Shown piece after piece: positions 1 to 7,852 of a stretch of 64,000 bases of DNA. The notes below the pieces were generated by a model, which ran no database searches, had not been told where the DNA came from, and was given only the letters and a program-made list of their open reading frames with translations. Numbering within the stretch: position 1 is the stretch's first letter; each line of letters opens with the position of its first letter. The DNA comes from Brevundimonas alba. GTDB lineage: Bacteria > Pseudomonadota > Alphaproteobacteria > Caulobacterales > Caulobacteraceae. Position numbers and translations under genes: made by a program. The DNA lies in the NCBI RefSeq assembly GCF_011927945.1, contig NZ_JAATJM010000001.1, positions 1,311,501 to 1,375,500 on the forward strand, given 5' to 3'.

Positions 1-2
1 TC

Positions 3-557
3 CAGCAACTCGTCGATGAGGCGGCCAAAGACCCGGATGGACTGACTGCCAAGCTCTGCGCCTGGTCTCAGGAGTTCATGGATCGAGCGGGGCTGGCCAA
101 AGCTTCGGGATCCGAGTTCCGAACTGCGAGCCTATTTGCCCTCGTCTATACCGCGGGACGTCTAGCCCAATCATATGGCGTGCTGCCCAAGGGTTGGAAC
201 TGCGGTTCGTCGGCCATGGCCTGCTACGTTCAACACAGGCTAGAAAAATCCCAAGCGCTGGGCGGGCCTCGGGAGATGATCCTGGCGTACAAGACTCTGC
301 CAGGGGTCCTGTCGGGCCATACGTTCACGGCTGATGAGTTCCGAGCGAGCCCCGGCGTTCTGGTTCGTCATCGGGATCACGACGAGCTCATCGTCCACCC
401 GAAGGCCTTGGCCGCCCGCGTACGTGATGCCGTCGCGCTGGTGAAGCAGTTGAAGGCGGTTGGAATCGCAGTGTGTGAGGCGGGAACGCTTCAAACAAAA
501 AGGAGCATCGGGGGTAAGCAGACTCGGGTCCATTGCTTCCGGTTTGAGCGCGGATAG
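3..557 (+). CDS. DUF927-like protein, C-terminal fragment (5' end outside window)
   Basis: The reading frame is open to the left edge, so only the last ~184 residues are visible and the true start lies outside the window. The visible part contains a stretch like the C-terminal section of DUF927 (primase/helicase-like) proteins of mobile elements: a basic entry, an alanine-rich ALVYTAGRLA helix, then a G-W-x-C-G-S turn. No Walker motif is visible because that part would be upstream. DUF927 proteins are common in integrative elements, which fits the integrase and other accessory genes that follow. The family assignment rests on short resemblance only. The remainder could equally belong to another element-borne replication protein. 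Confidence 0.5.
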   Translation, partial: QQLVDEAAKDPDGLTAKLCAWSQEFMDRAGLAKASGSEFRTASLFALVYTAGRLAQSYGVLPKGWNCGSSAMACYVQHRLEKSQALGGPREMILAYKTLPGVLSGHTFTADEFRASPGVLVRHRDHDELIVHPKALAARVRDAVALVKQLKAVGIAVCEAGTLQTKRSIGGKQTRVHCFRFERG

Positions 558-886
558 TTCCGCCTGGTGGTGCCCCGGGGGCCAAACTGACGAGTTAGCC
601 CAGTAGGGCATTTGTTACAGATCACCCCATCGGCCGCCCTGACGTCCCCGGTGGCGTCGCGGTACGATCGTCAGACGGAGACGTCCAGGATGGCTTCGGG
701 AGACAAGGCGGCGCTCTCCCTGACCCCCTTCAGCCCGATGGGGGAGCCGCGCCCCCAGAGGTTCCCGGGACGGGTTTGACGCGTCTGTGGCCTTGCCCGC
801 CGCCGCCGGCCGGCCTTGGTTGACTGGGGTCGCGTGGGCAGTTTTGCGCGCCGCAGGACAGTCCGCAGACAGCGCGGTGGCGCTAA
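558..886. other. Gene-free gap, nothing recognised
   Basis: These 329 bases separate a + strand gene end from a - strand gene end. I see no convincing open frame, no tRNA and no clear U-tailed hairpin. The sequence is GC-rich with C/G runs and could be a remnant of lost element DNA. Confidence 0.5.
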
Positions 887-1441
887 CTAGCCGCTGTCCC
901 CGGAGCCCGTCTTGAGAGGTCGAACGTGGACCAACATGGTCTCCCTTGGCCGGATCCGGTACTCCCCGCGCCGAACCGTGTAGCGGTCCAGGCGGAGCTC
1001 CTTCAGCGTTCCGGAGTCCCTCAGGATGATAGCTTGCGGCGTGATCGACGCGGCCACCGTCCAGTGGTCGTAAATGGGCGTCGATACGTTGAGGACCAGC
1101 GCGGACCGCCCTGACGCCATGATGTCCGCAATCGACTCCAAGAACTCCTCGTTGGTCCGGAATGTCGTCTCCCTGAAGGGACGGCTTACGACCACCGAGC
1201 CTCCGAGCGCCTTCCTGAAGGTAGGGAACGCGTCATCCGCCGCCCTAAGTAGATCCCGGCCGGTCAGGCCGTCCTTTATGGCCCTACGAAGCGTTCCCCC
1301 CGGCAGGGAGCCCGCCAGCTCCTCGAAGATCCTCCGGTGGACGGGTGACCGGCCTAGCCTACAGCCGGCGAGATCAAGGGCGTTGATGAGGGCGTAGAGA
1401 CCGCAAAGGCCGTCAAAGTCGCCTTGTCTTGCGGCCCTCAT
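887..1441 (-). CDS. Putative papain-like cysteine peptidase, 184 aa
   Basis: I do not recognise a named family, but the layout is that of a small papain-fold (C39/C58-like) hydrolase. An N-terminal GDFDGLCGLYALINAL places Cys13 at the head of a helix, YDHWTVA supplies His126, and ILRDS supplies Asp142, giving a plausible Cys-His-Asp triad in the right order. There is no signal peptide or membrane segment, so it should act in the cytoplasm. It lies 37 bp downstream of the DUF3768 gene on the same strand, so the two may be co-transcribed. Its place in an accessory region next to an integrase and a defence locus suggests an element-borne or defence-related protease. That role is inference. Confidence 0.55.
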   Translation of the reverse strand: MRAARQGDFDGLCGLYALINALDLAGCRLGRSPVHRRIFEELAGSLPGGTLRRAIKDGLTGRDLLRAADDAFPTFRKALGGSVVVSRPFRETTFRTNEEFLESIADIMASGRSALVLNVSTPIYDHWTVAASITPQAIILRDSGTLKELRLDRYTVRRGEYRIRPRETMLVHVRPLKTGSGDSG

Positions 1442-1478
1442 GATTGACGCCCCAAGGTGGGGTCCTGATGGCCCGGCA

Positions 1479-1811
1479 TCAGTATTCCTCCGCCAGCATG
1501 ACCGTGAGCACGCGGACGCATTTGTCGGCGTCCGATGGGTCTACGGCTTGGGTTTTGATCCTCTGGTCGTAGTAGTCGATCTTCCAAAATATCCGCTGCG
1601 CGGAGACCGTAACTGCCCCGAAGTCATGCTCGCCGTATGGGTCGTTGGCCTCGTTGAACTCGTTGGCCAGGCTGATCGCCTGAAGCACCGCGGCGACGCC
1701 TTCTGGGCCAGCCGCCATGACTCCCTGGGTGATGAAGATGCGGCCCCCGATATGGTGGCGGCGCAGCTGGTCGTTGAGCGCGCGAATGCGCTCGCGCTTT
1801 TCAGCGGACAT
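1479..1811 (-). CDS. DUF3768 family protein, 110 aa
   Basis: The protein matches the DUF3768 pattern throughout: an N-terminal RIRALND segment, a GGRIFITQGV strand, the central NDPYGEHDFG block, then FWKIDYYD and a C-terminal RVLTVMLAEEY. Members are short cytoplasmic proteins of unknown function, frequent on plasmids and integrative elements of Alphaproteobacteria. An AGGAGGTCTTCC-type ribosome site sits just before the ATG (the + strand reads ggaagacctcct at 1812-1823), which supports this start. It probably forms a two-gene unit with the downstream cysteine-peptidase-like gene. Family identity is good; function is unknown. Confidence 0.8.
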   Translation of the reverse strand: MSAEKRERIRALNDQLRRHHIGGRIFITQGVMAAGPEGVAAVLQAISLANEFNEANDPYGEHDFGAVTVSAQRIFWKIDYYDQRIKTQAVDPSDADKCVRVLTVMLAEEY

Positions 1812-1926
1812 GGAAGACCTCCTGTTTGGACATGAGTCATCGCGCTCTGGCGGGATGCCAGAACGCTGGGGTGGAACTGCTCGTGAGGTAGGCTAGTGGG
1901 ACGGCCCGGAGCCGCCGTGGGGCGCC

Positions 1927-2502
1927 TTAGAGGCTGTGGACCAGTCGACGCTGGGCGTCGCTGTCCCCGTCGATGTAGCGCTGCGTGACCTCGATCGACT
2001 TGTGGCCCGCGAGCAGTTGAACGTCACGCAAAGTGGCTCCGGATCGATGGGCTTTGCGGGCGGCGTTGGTGATGAAGGTTCGACGCCCTGAGTGCGAAGA
2101 ACACCCTGCTGCGCCCACCTCCGCAAACAGCGCCGTGAACCAGTTGACGATGCTGTTGGGGCGAAGGTGGCCGCCCTTGGCCGAAGTCACCACGGGACCG
2201 ATCCGAGCGGTCGGAGCGGCCAGCTGCGTGAGGGCCGTTCGAAGGTCGGGATGCATGGGGATGCGCCTGCCGCTGCCCATCTTCGCTATCGTGTCAGGGA
2301 GGGCGATAGATGAGCCAACGCGGCCGTTGGCATCCAGCACCATGGACCAGTTCAGACCGGCGATTTCACACGCTCGAAGACCGGCCCGTAGGGATAGGAG
2401 GATGATGACTTGGTCGCGTTTGCCGAGACGGCGGGCGTGAGTGACGGAAAGTGTCCGTCTGACAATTGTGTCGGTGAGTGTTCTGGCCTGACGACCAGCC
2501 AT
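1927..2502 (-). CDS. Tyrosine recombinase (phage-type integrase), catalytic core only, 191 aa
   Basis: This is a site-specific DNA recombinase of the tyrosine class, which cuts and rejoins att sites. The catalytic residues are all visible in order: Arg43 (GLRACEI), Lys74 (TIAKMGSG), His137 and Arg140 (HSGRR), His167 (LAGHKSI) and the nucleophile Tyr176 (QRYI). At 191 aa it lacks the usual N-terminal arm- and core-binding domains. A stop codon seven codons upstream and an AAAGGA ribosome site just before the ATG show that this short form is the intended start. Short integrases of this kind are seen in alphaproteobacterial elements. It may mobilise this accessory region, but no att repeat could be identified. 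Confidence 0.85.
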   Translation of the reverse strand: MAGRQARTLTDTIVRRTLSVTHARRLGKRDQVIILLSLRAGLRACEIAGLNWSMVLDANGRVGSSIALPDTIAKMGSGRRIPMHPDLRTALTQLAAPTARIGPVVTSAKGGHLRPNSIVNWFTALFAEVGAAGCSSHSGRRTFITNAARKAHRSGATLRDVQLLAGHKSIEVTQRYIDGDSDAQRRLVHSL

Positions 2503-2802
2503 GAGCCATCCTTTCGCGAGCTAGCCCCCTCGGAAGGACCGGGAGCTCTGGAGTGATTTTGAGGGACATGGGCGGGGCAGCCAAAATGATGCGCAGCGTC
2601 CACCATCTCATTTTTATCACATAACATGTTGATTTGCAAGCAGAAAGTTTGATGCGGCTTGGTTTGGGCCGTGGTTTTCGGCGCTAGCGTTGGGCCGTGA
2701 GCGCGTAGGGTACGCTTGGACCTCAGCTAACTCGACCGCCCCTACTCGCGCCTTTCTGTCGTTATTCGCTTGCCCAGCGCCGACAACCTGAAAGGTTGGG
2801 GA
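2503..2802. promoter_or_regulatory. Divergent intergenic region with AT-rich patch, probable promoter of the effector operon
   Basis: This 300-base gap separates the leftward integrase from the rightward six-gene operon. It contains an AT-rich patch around 2608-2660, unlike the surrounding GC-rich DNA, including the 8-bp palindrome AACATGTT at 2623-2630. Such a patch is where promoters and a repressor site would be expected for both directions. No regulator gene is adjacent and no exact -35/-10 pair was assigned. Confidence 0.35.
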
Positions 2803-3546
2803 ATGCGGCGGCGCTACGCGGGAAAGCATCCCGCCGCGCGACTCAGCTATGACTGCGTCCTCGACCCCTCATACCCACGGGCCCTGATGTCTTTCGACTA
2901 CGAGCACACGTTCCAGTTTCCTTTCGGGGAGCGCTATCAGCACCGTGTCATCCCGTACGCGAAGATCGAGCAGGAAGCGCCGATGGGGCCGGGACTCTAC
3001 AGCTGGCATTTTCGGCTTCCGAGAAATGAGCAGGATCTCGAAAGAGTCCCGGCCTTTCTCCAGGCCCTCTTTCACAGCGGTTCTATCGCCGCCGAGGTGA
3101 CAGGCAATTTGCGCCAGAAGTATCGAGGAGAACTCCCGCTCCAGACGAACGCTTTCGATCAAGGTTTGTCGGCGGCTCTCGCTCCCGCCTTCTTCGCGAT
3201 CGCCTACCCGCTCTACATCGGAATCAGCCGAGGGCTACGCGGACGGCTTGGCTGTCACAAGGAGCAGCTGGAGGCCGCGAAGACCCAGCACCTCTACGAG
3301 CCCGGTCCCGGCGATACGACCGACGACGAGGCGGAGTCTCGGAACTTCGGCCAGCGCCTGGGGGCCGTATTTCGCAAGGCTGAGTTCTTGGACACAAGCT
3401 CCCTGTTCATCAAATGCGTCGCGTATCAGCAAGCTGGATCAGGCACCGAACCTTACGAGGTCTGGTTAGAGCAAGTGATGGTAGACATCGCCGCCGCTGA
3501 ACGAACCTGCAACACTCTATTCCACCCCGTTTTTGGAAGGCGCTGA
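2803..3546 (+). CDS. GIY-YIG-like nuclease, first gene of the phosphorothioation effector operon, 247 aa
   Basis: The protein carries features of the GIY-YIG nuclease fold: GLYSW at residues 64-68, PLYIGISRGLRGRL at 136-149 with the conserved arginine at 148, a late glutamate (WLEQVMV, Glu223) and a terminal asparagine block (CNTLFHP, Asn237) ending in FGRR. These correspond to the two strand motifs, Arg, Glu and Asn of the family. The gap of about 70 residues between GLY and YIG is longer than usual, so the match is probable, not certain. I chose the ATG at 2803, preceded by GAAAGG and GGGGA, over an in-frame TTG at 2770. It ends 3 bp before the DGQHR gene, pointing to co-transcription. The likely role is cutting DNA that lacks the sulfur mark; this is inferred. 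Confidence 0.6.
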   Translation: MRRRYAGKHPAARLSYDCVLDPSYPRALMSFDYEHTFQFPFGERYQHRVIPYAKIEQEAPMGPGLYSWHFRLPRNEQDLERVPAFLQALFHSGSIAAEVTGNLRQKYRGELPLQTNAFDQGLSAALAPAFFAIAYPLYIGISRGLRGRLGCHKEQLEAAKTQHLYEPGPGDTTDDEAESRNFGQRLGAVFRKAEFLDTSSLFIKCVAYQQAGSGTEPYEVWLEQVMVDIAAAERTCNTLFHPVFGRR

Positions 3547-3549
3547 ACA

Positions 3550-5565
3550 ATGGCTCTCACTGGCACCCCGATCGCGAAACCGACGATCAAGGTTTTCGGC
3601 ATGTTCGGTGCCTTCCATGTCGGCGATGCAGCGACGGCGAAGGACAAGGTTCTCGTTCGGTACTTCAACACCGTTGCTTCCGGGAAGCAGACGGCCGCCT
3701 CGGGGGACAGCCTCGGCCTGCTTCGAGAGCTTAAGCCTATGCGGGAACGTGTGAACGTCTCTGACCTGCGCGACCTCTCAAGCTTGCTCCAACGCGAACT
3801 CGATGACGCCCGGGTGGCCGAGGACCTCGTCCCCTACCTTAAGGGCGTCAATTCTGCTGTCGGCTTCTTCCCCGGTATTCTTGTCGCCTTGGTGCCGAAG
3901 GGATTCCTCCGCTCGGAGGAAGGGGTGGCCTATCCGAAGCCAGGAGCGGAGGGTGACGCGAACGGTCAAGTCTCAACCGGGTACGACGAATACTGGACGG
4001 CGAGCCGCTTCAAATTCGACGGCAAAGCCGTGTCGCTGGGCCTTCTGGAGATCGATCCCATGGTCACGGATCTGATCGTCCTCGATGGCCAGCACAGGGC
4101 GAACGCCTTCCGCTTCGCGACAAAGACCTTCGATGCGGTTCAGTCGGGCGAGACCATCTACAGGGCTTTCTACGAAAACGTCTCGGCGCCCAAGGACTTC
4201 GATTCCGAGCTGCCCGTAACGGTCGTTTGGTTCGAAAGCCAAGACGACATCGAGGCGCGCCTGATTTCGCGGAAGCTGTTCGTCGATGTGAATATGAGCG
4301 CACGGGCGGTCAGCGAGTCCCGGCGCGTCCTGCTTGATGACCGGGATCGGCATTCGATCGTCACCGGCAGCGTCTATCGCGGATTGGCTCAGCGCGCGTT
4401 CGATGCAGACCGGCTGTCGCTATTGCACACCGGCTTCGACTGCGAAGAGCAGGAGTTCCATCCCCTGACGTTGATGCTGCCGTCGCGCATGCAGGCGGTC
4501 GTCGCTTATGCGGCCTTCGGCAGGGATTCCCATTCGGGCTGGGAACCGTCTCTGAAGGGATACGCGCCCTATCTGGCGAACTACGGGCGCCTGAAGTCTA
4601 TAGCGCCATCGCTTGACGAGGCGGTCGCCTTGAAGGCGGAGCGCGGTGACAGAAAGGCTTTCGAGGAGACGACCGCGGTCCTTGACGAGGAACTCGCGCC
4701 GAAATGGATCGCCGTCCTAGAAGGCTACAATCTTGTCAGCGCTCACATTGAAGCGTCAGTCGAACTGGACAGCTGGGTCCGCACCCAGGTGGTCGCAATC
4801 GGGCAGGTTTGGGACAAGGTCTTCCGCGGAGGGGAGGGCCTTTACGGCGGATTCGCTCGGGTTTCGGAGGATGGCTCCGGCAGCGCCCACACGTACAAAA
4901 AGGCGATCGACGAGATCTCGGAGAAGTTCATCTCCATCCGAGAAGCCAAGCTATCGGGCTGCGACCCGGATCAGGTCCGCCGGGCCTACGACACCTTCTC
5001 CTCAAAGGCGGGCCTGACCGGCCTGTTCATGGCCGCGCACCTTTATCTTGAGCGGCGAGAGGCCGGCTGGGCTGATGTTTCGGCCTTCGTCGCCGACCTC
5101 AACAAGATTTCGGCTGAGAACTGGGTGCGCCTGCTGTCGACCTACAAGCCGGCGGTGGTCAGGGAACTAGATCCGAAGCAGTGGCCCGTTATGCGGGCCA
5201 TCATTCTGCGCGCTCTTCAAGGAGCCGATCCGTCGTTGAACTTCTTCGATCCGACGCTAGCGCAGCTTTACAATCCGGATATTCGTCTCATCAAACGAGC
5301 GGTTGAGCAGTCCGTGTCAGGCTATATGGACGGTTTGTCGCCGGCGCAGCGGGAGACGAACAGGGTCAGTGAAGAGCAGATCAGATCCTGGGCAACCGAC
5401 GCCATGGCCCTGCTTAAAGATATCCTGGCGGGAGCCGGCCTGCAGCCCCTCAATGACGACCAAGTGTTGCGAAACTTCGCGGTGCAGTGGATCGAGAGCC
5501 TGCTGCCTAAGCAAGGCCTGGCTGCGGCCGAAGCGGAGGACGACGATGATCCGGATGAGGCCTGA
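3550..5565 (+). CDS. DGQHR-domain (DndB-like) protein, 671 aa
   Basis: The defining DGQHR pentapeptide is at residues 179-183 (IVLDGQHRANAF), followed by the LFVDVNMSAR segment typical of DndB and related DGQHR proteins. DndB is known as a transcriptional repressor and modulator in DNA phosphorothioation (dnd) clusters. The DGQHR fold resembles ParB/Srx-like NTP-binding domains. This protein is much longer than DndB (about 350-400 aa), with a helical C-terminal half of unknown role and an acidic tail (EDDDDPDEA). It sits as gene two of the operon, 3 bp after the GIY-YIG-like gene. A regulatory or DNA-sensing function within the sulfur-marking system is likely by context. The exact role of this long form is unknown. 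Confidence 0.8.
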   Translation: MALTGTPIAKPTIKVFGMFGAFHVGDAATAKDKVLVRYFNTVASGKQTAASGDSLGLLRELKPMRERVNVSDLRDLSSLLQRELDDARVAEDLVPYLKGVNSAVGFFPGILVALVPKGFLRSEEGVAYPKPGAEGDANGQVSTGYDEYWTASRFKFDGKAVSLGLLEIDPMVTDLIVLDGQHRANAFRFATKTFDAVQSGETIYRAFYENVSAPKDFDSELPVTVVWFESQDDIEARLISRKLFVDVNMSARAVSESRRVLLDDRDRHSIVTGSVYRGLAQRAFDADRLSLLHTGFDCEEQEFHPLTLMLPSRMQAVVAYAAFGRDSHSGWEPSLKGYAPYLANYGRLKSIAPSLDEAVALKAERGDRKAFEETTAVLDEELAPKWIAVLEGYNLVSAHIEASVELDSWVRTQVVAIGQVWDKVFRGGEGLYGGFARVSEDGSGSAHTYKKAIDEISEKFISIREAKLSGCDPDQVRRAYDTFSSKAGLTGLFMAAHLYLERREAGWADVSAFVADLNKISAENWVRLLSTYKPAVVRELDPKQWPVMRAIILRALQGADPSLNFFDPTLAQLYNPDIRLIKRAVEQSVSGYMDGLSPAQRETNRVSEEQIRSWATDAMALLKDILAGAGLQPLNDDQVLRNFAVQWIESLLPKQGLAAAEAEDDDDPDEA

Positions 5566-5669
5566 GCGCGGGTGAGCGCTTCATTTACAACTTTAAATTT
5601 TAGATGGCTTAGAAGGATAGATGTCGGACGAGCATCTTCGCGGCTCGGACGATGTGCGGGGGACAAATC

Positions 5670-5831
5670 ATGACGGATCAACCGACTACTGACGCAGACA
5701 TCCCGCGCGTCATCGAGCAGATCGTCGAGCTCCAGCGGGAGTATTTCTTCGAGAACAAGGGCAAGGACCACGAACGGCGTAAACGCCTGCGAGACATCAT
5801 CGACCGCGCGACCCCCAATGGGGCCGCTTGA
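5670..5831 (+). CDS. Small protein of the phosphorothioation effector operon, 53 aa
   Basis: A 53-codon frame runs from ATG 5670 to TGA 5829-5831 with a GGGGGA ribosome site 7-8 bases upstream. Its stop lies at the start of the DndD-like gene, as in translationally coupled genes. The product is charged and predicted helical (IVELQREYFFENKGKDHERRKRL). It has no cysteines, membrane segment or motif that I recognise. It is too short to be DndE (about 110 aa). A role as a small adaptor or DNA-binding partner of the neighbouring ATPase is possible but unsupported. Confidence that it is translated comes from spacing and position, not homology. Confidence 0.6.
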   Translation: MTDQPTTDADIPRVIEQIVELQREYFFENKGKDHERRKRLRDIIDRATPNGAA

Positions 5832-5833
5832 GG

Positions 5834-7852
5834 ATGTGGCTCTCACAAATCACGCTGAAGGATTTCCGATGCTTTCCCGGCGAGCACTCGATCGAGTTTT
5901 CTCAGGATCCCGAACGTAACGTCACCCTGATCCATGCCGAAAACGGCGTGGGCAAGACGACCCTCCTGAACGCTCTGCTCTGGTGCTTCTACGGTCAGAC
6001 GACCGAGCGCTTCGAAAAGCGCGATGACCTGGTCAACTACGACGCCAAGGCCGCCGGGGCGCAGCACGCCTTTGTCGAGGTTCTGTTCGAGCACAACGGC
6101 AGCCGCTATCGCGCCCGCCGCTTCACCAAGGGAGGCGGGGGCGAGCGAGAGTTCACTGTCATGCGCATTGACGGCGGAAGCCACACCACCCTGCCCAACG
6201 CCGACGCCTTCATTAATACGGTCATCCCCAAGAGCATGGCCGGCCATTTCCTGTTCGACGGCGAACATGCCGAGTTCTTTCTTGGAGAAGACAACCGCCG
6301 CGCCATCCGCCGCGCCGTCCAAGACATTCTCGGCTGCTCGCTGATCGAGACGGCCATCGCCGATCTCGAGGAGACGGCGACCTGGTATCGCAAGCAGATC
6401 CCCAACACCAAGGCGTCCTCCTCCATGGACGCGCTGAGCTCGCGCATCGACGCATTGACGGGTCAGATCGCGGCCGCCCACGAAGCCAAGGACGGGCTGA
6501 CCGGCGAGATCGAAACGATCGAGCAGCGGATCGCTGACATCGACGACAAGCTGCGCAACTCGTCCGCCGCCAAATCCCTGCAGACCCGACGCGATCGCGC
6601 CAAGGGCGAGCTCGTCCGCGCCCGTACCCGCGAAACCGAAGCTCAAACCGAGGTGCTCAAATGGCTCGGCGAGAACGGACGCTTCCTTGTCTCCACCAAG
6701 ATCACCCAGCTGGCGATGGATCACCTCGATCAGCAGGAGACCAAGGGCAGGCTGCCCTCGCCCTATAACGAGGAGTTTGTGCACGACATCCTCGACATGA
6801 AACGCTGCATCTGCGGCGCCGCCCTAGAGCCCGGCAGCGATGCCCATGTCGCGGTGTCCAGCCTGCTGCAGAAGGCCGCGAACGCCACGCTCCGCAGCCG
6901 GATCAGCAAGGTGAAGGCGCGACTGTCCCAACTGAAGTCGGAGCGCCAGAAGGCTCCCGGTCGGCTCGACGCGGCCAACAAACGCCTGAATGACGCCCGC
7001 CAAGACATCTCCCGTCACGAACAGGAGCTCGACGATGTCTCCGAGAGCCTGAAGGGGATCGATTTCGACGATATCGCCGAGCGGGAGATCAAGCGGAACG
7101 ATCTGCGCCGAGAAGCCAATGCGAAACGCGAGCACCTCGGCAGCCTCGGCGTGCGGATCCAAACGTCCGAAGCCGACAAAGTCAACGCCGAACGGGACCT
7201 CAAGAAACTCGCCGATGAGGACGCCGGCGCAAGGATATTCATGACGCGCTACGCCCTGTGCGAGCGGCTCAAGGGGCAGCTCGAGCTTGAGCTCAAGAAG
7301 GAAGAGGAAGAGGCGCGAGGCGTTCTTCGCGCCTCCATCACCCGGATCCTGGCGGACACCAGCCGCAAGGCCTTCAAGCTTAGCATGAGCAGCGACTATT
7401 CGATCAGCCTAGTCAACGAAGCCGGCACCCAGATGCCGAAATCAAGCGGAGAAAACCAGCTCCTCGGCCTGGCCTTCACCGCCGCCCTGGTCGAGTTCGC
7501 CAAGATCCGCGAGAACGCCTCTGACTACCGGCTGCTGAAGGGCACGGTCGCGCCGCTGGTGCTGGATTCGCCCTTCGGCCAACTCGACGAGGATTACCGG
7601 CGGACGACCGCGTCCTTCATTCCCAAGATGGCCGGACAGGTCGTTCTGATGGTGTCGAAATCGCAGGGCTCTGGCTCGGTCCTGGAAGCGCTGCGTGACC
7701 GTATCGGCGAAGAGGTGGTTCTCATTCGGCACAACCGCGCGGACCGCGACGGCCGCAAACCTGAGATCCGTCAGTTTCACGGCAAGGATGTAGAGACCGC
7801 GGTGTTCGGCGCTCCAAGCGACGGCAGCGCCTTTGTGCGGGTGACCTCCTGA
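5834..7852 (+). CDS. DndD-like SMC/Rad50-type ATPase, 672 aa
   Basis: This is an ABC-class ATPase of the Rad50/SMC/DndD type. It has an N-terminal LSQITLKDFRCF strand, a Walker A ENGVGKTT at residues 36-43, long coiled-coil arms, a hinge with RCICGAAL (Cys325, Cys327) in place of a normal CxxC zinc hook, an ABC signature SSGENQLLGLAF and a Walker B PLVLDSPFGQLDE near residue 580. DndD proteins hydrolyse ATP during phosphorothioation, but here the modification ATPase is SspC, so this one more likely powers DNA scanning or cleavage in the effector complex. I start at ATG 5834; an in-frame TTG at 5828 would add two residues. The gene overlaps or abuts the 53-aa gene upstream and overlaps the next gene by one base. 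Confidence 0.85.
   Translation: MWLSQITLKDFRCFPGEHSIEFSQDPERNVTLIHAENGVGKTTLLNALLWCFYGQTTERFEKRDDLVNYDAKAAGAQHAFVEVLFEHNGSRYRARRFTKGGGGEREFTVMRIDGGSHTTLPNADAFINTVIPKSMAGHFLFDGEHAEFFLGEDNRRAIRRAVQDILGCSLIETAIADLEETATWYRKQIPNTKASSSMDALSSRIDALTGQIAAAHEAKDGLTGEIETIEQRIADIDDKLRNSSAAKSLQTRRDRAKGELVRARTRETEAQTEVLKWLGENGRFLVSTKITQLAMDHLDQQETKGRLPSPYNEEFVHDILDMKRCICGAALEPGSDAHVAVSSLLQKAANATLRSRISKVKARLSQLKSERQKAPGRLDAANKRLNDARQDISRHEQELDDVSESLKGIDFDDIAEREIKRNDLRREANAKREHLGSLGVRIQTSEADKVNAERDLKKLADEDAGARIFMTRYALCERLKGQLELELKKEEEEARGVLRASITRILADTSRKAFKLSMSSDYSISLVNEAGTQMPKSSGENQLLGLAFTAALVEFAKIRENASDYRLLKGTVAPLVLDSPFGQLDEDYRRTTASFIPKMAGQVVLMVSKSQGSGSVLEALRDRIGEEVVLIRHNRADRDGRKPEIRQFHGKDVETAVFGAPSDGSAFVRVTS

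Noticed and set aside
2352-2639. 95-codon frame overlapping the integrase start on the same strand
   Set aside because: It lies in another frame over the integrase, with no motif; the integrase start has a ribosome site and an upstream stop.
5670-5831. DndE candidate
   Set aside because: At 53 aa it is half the size of DndE and has none of its sequence pattern.
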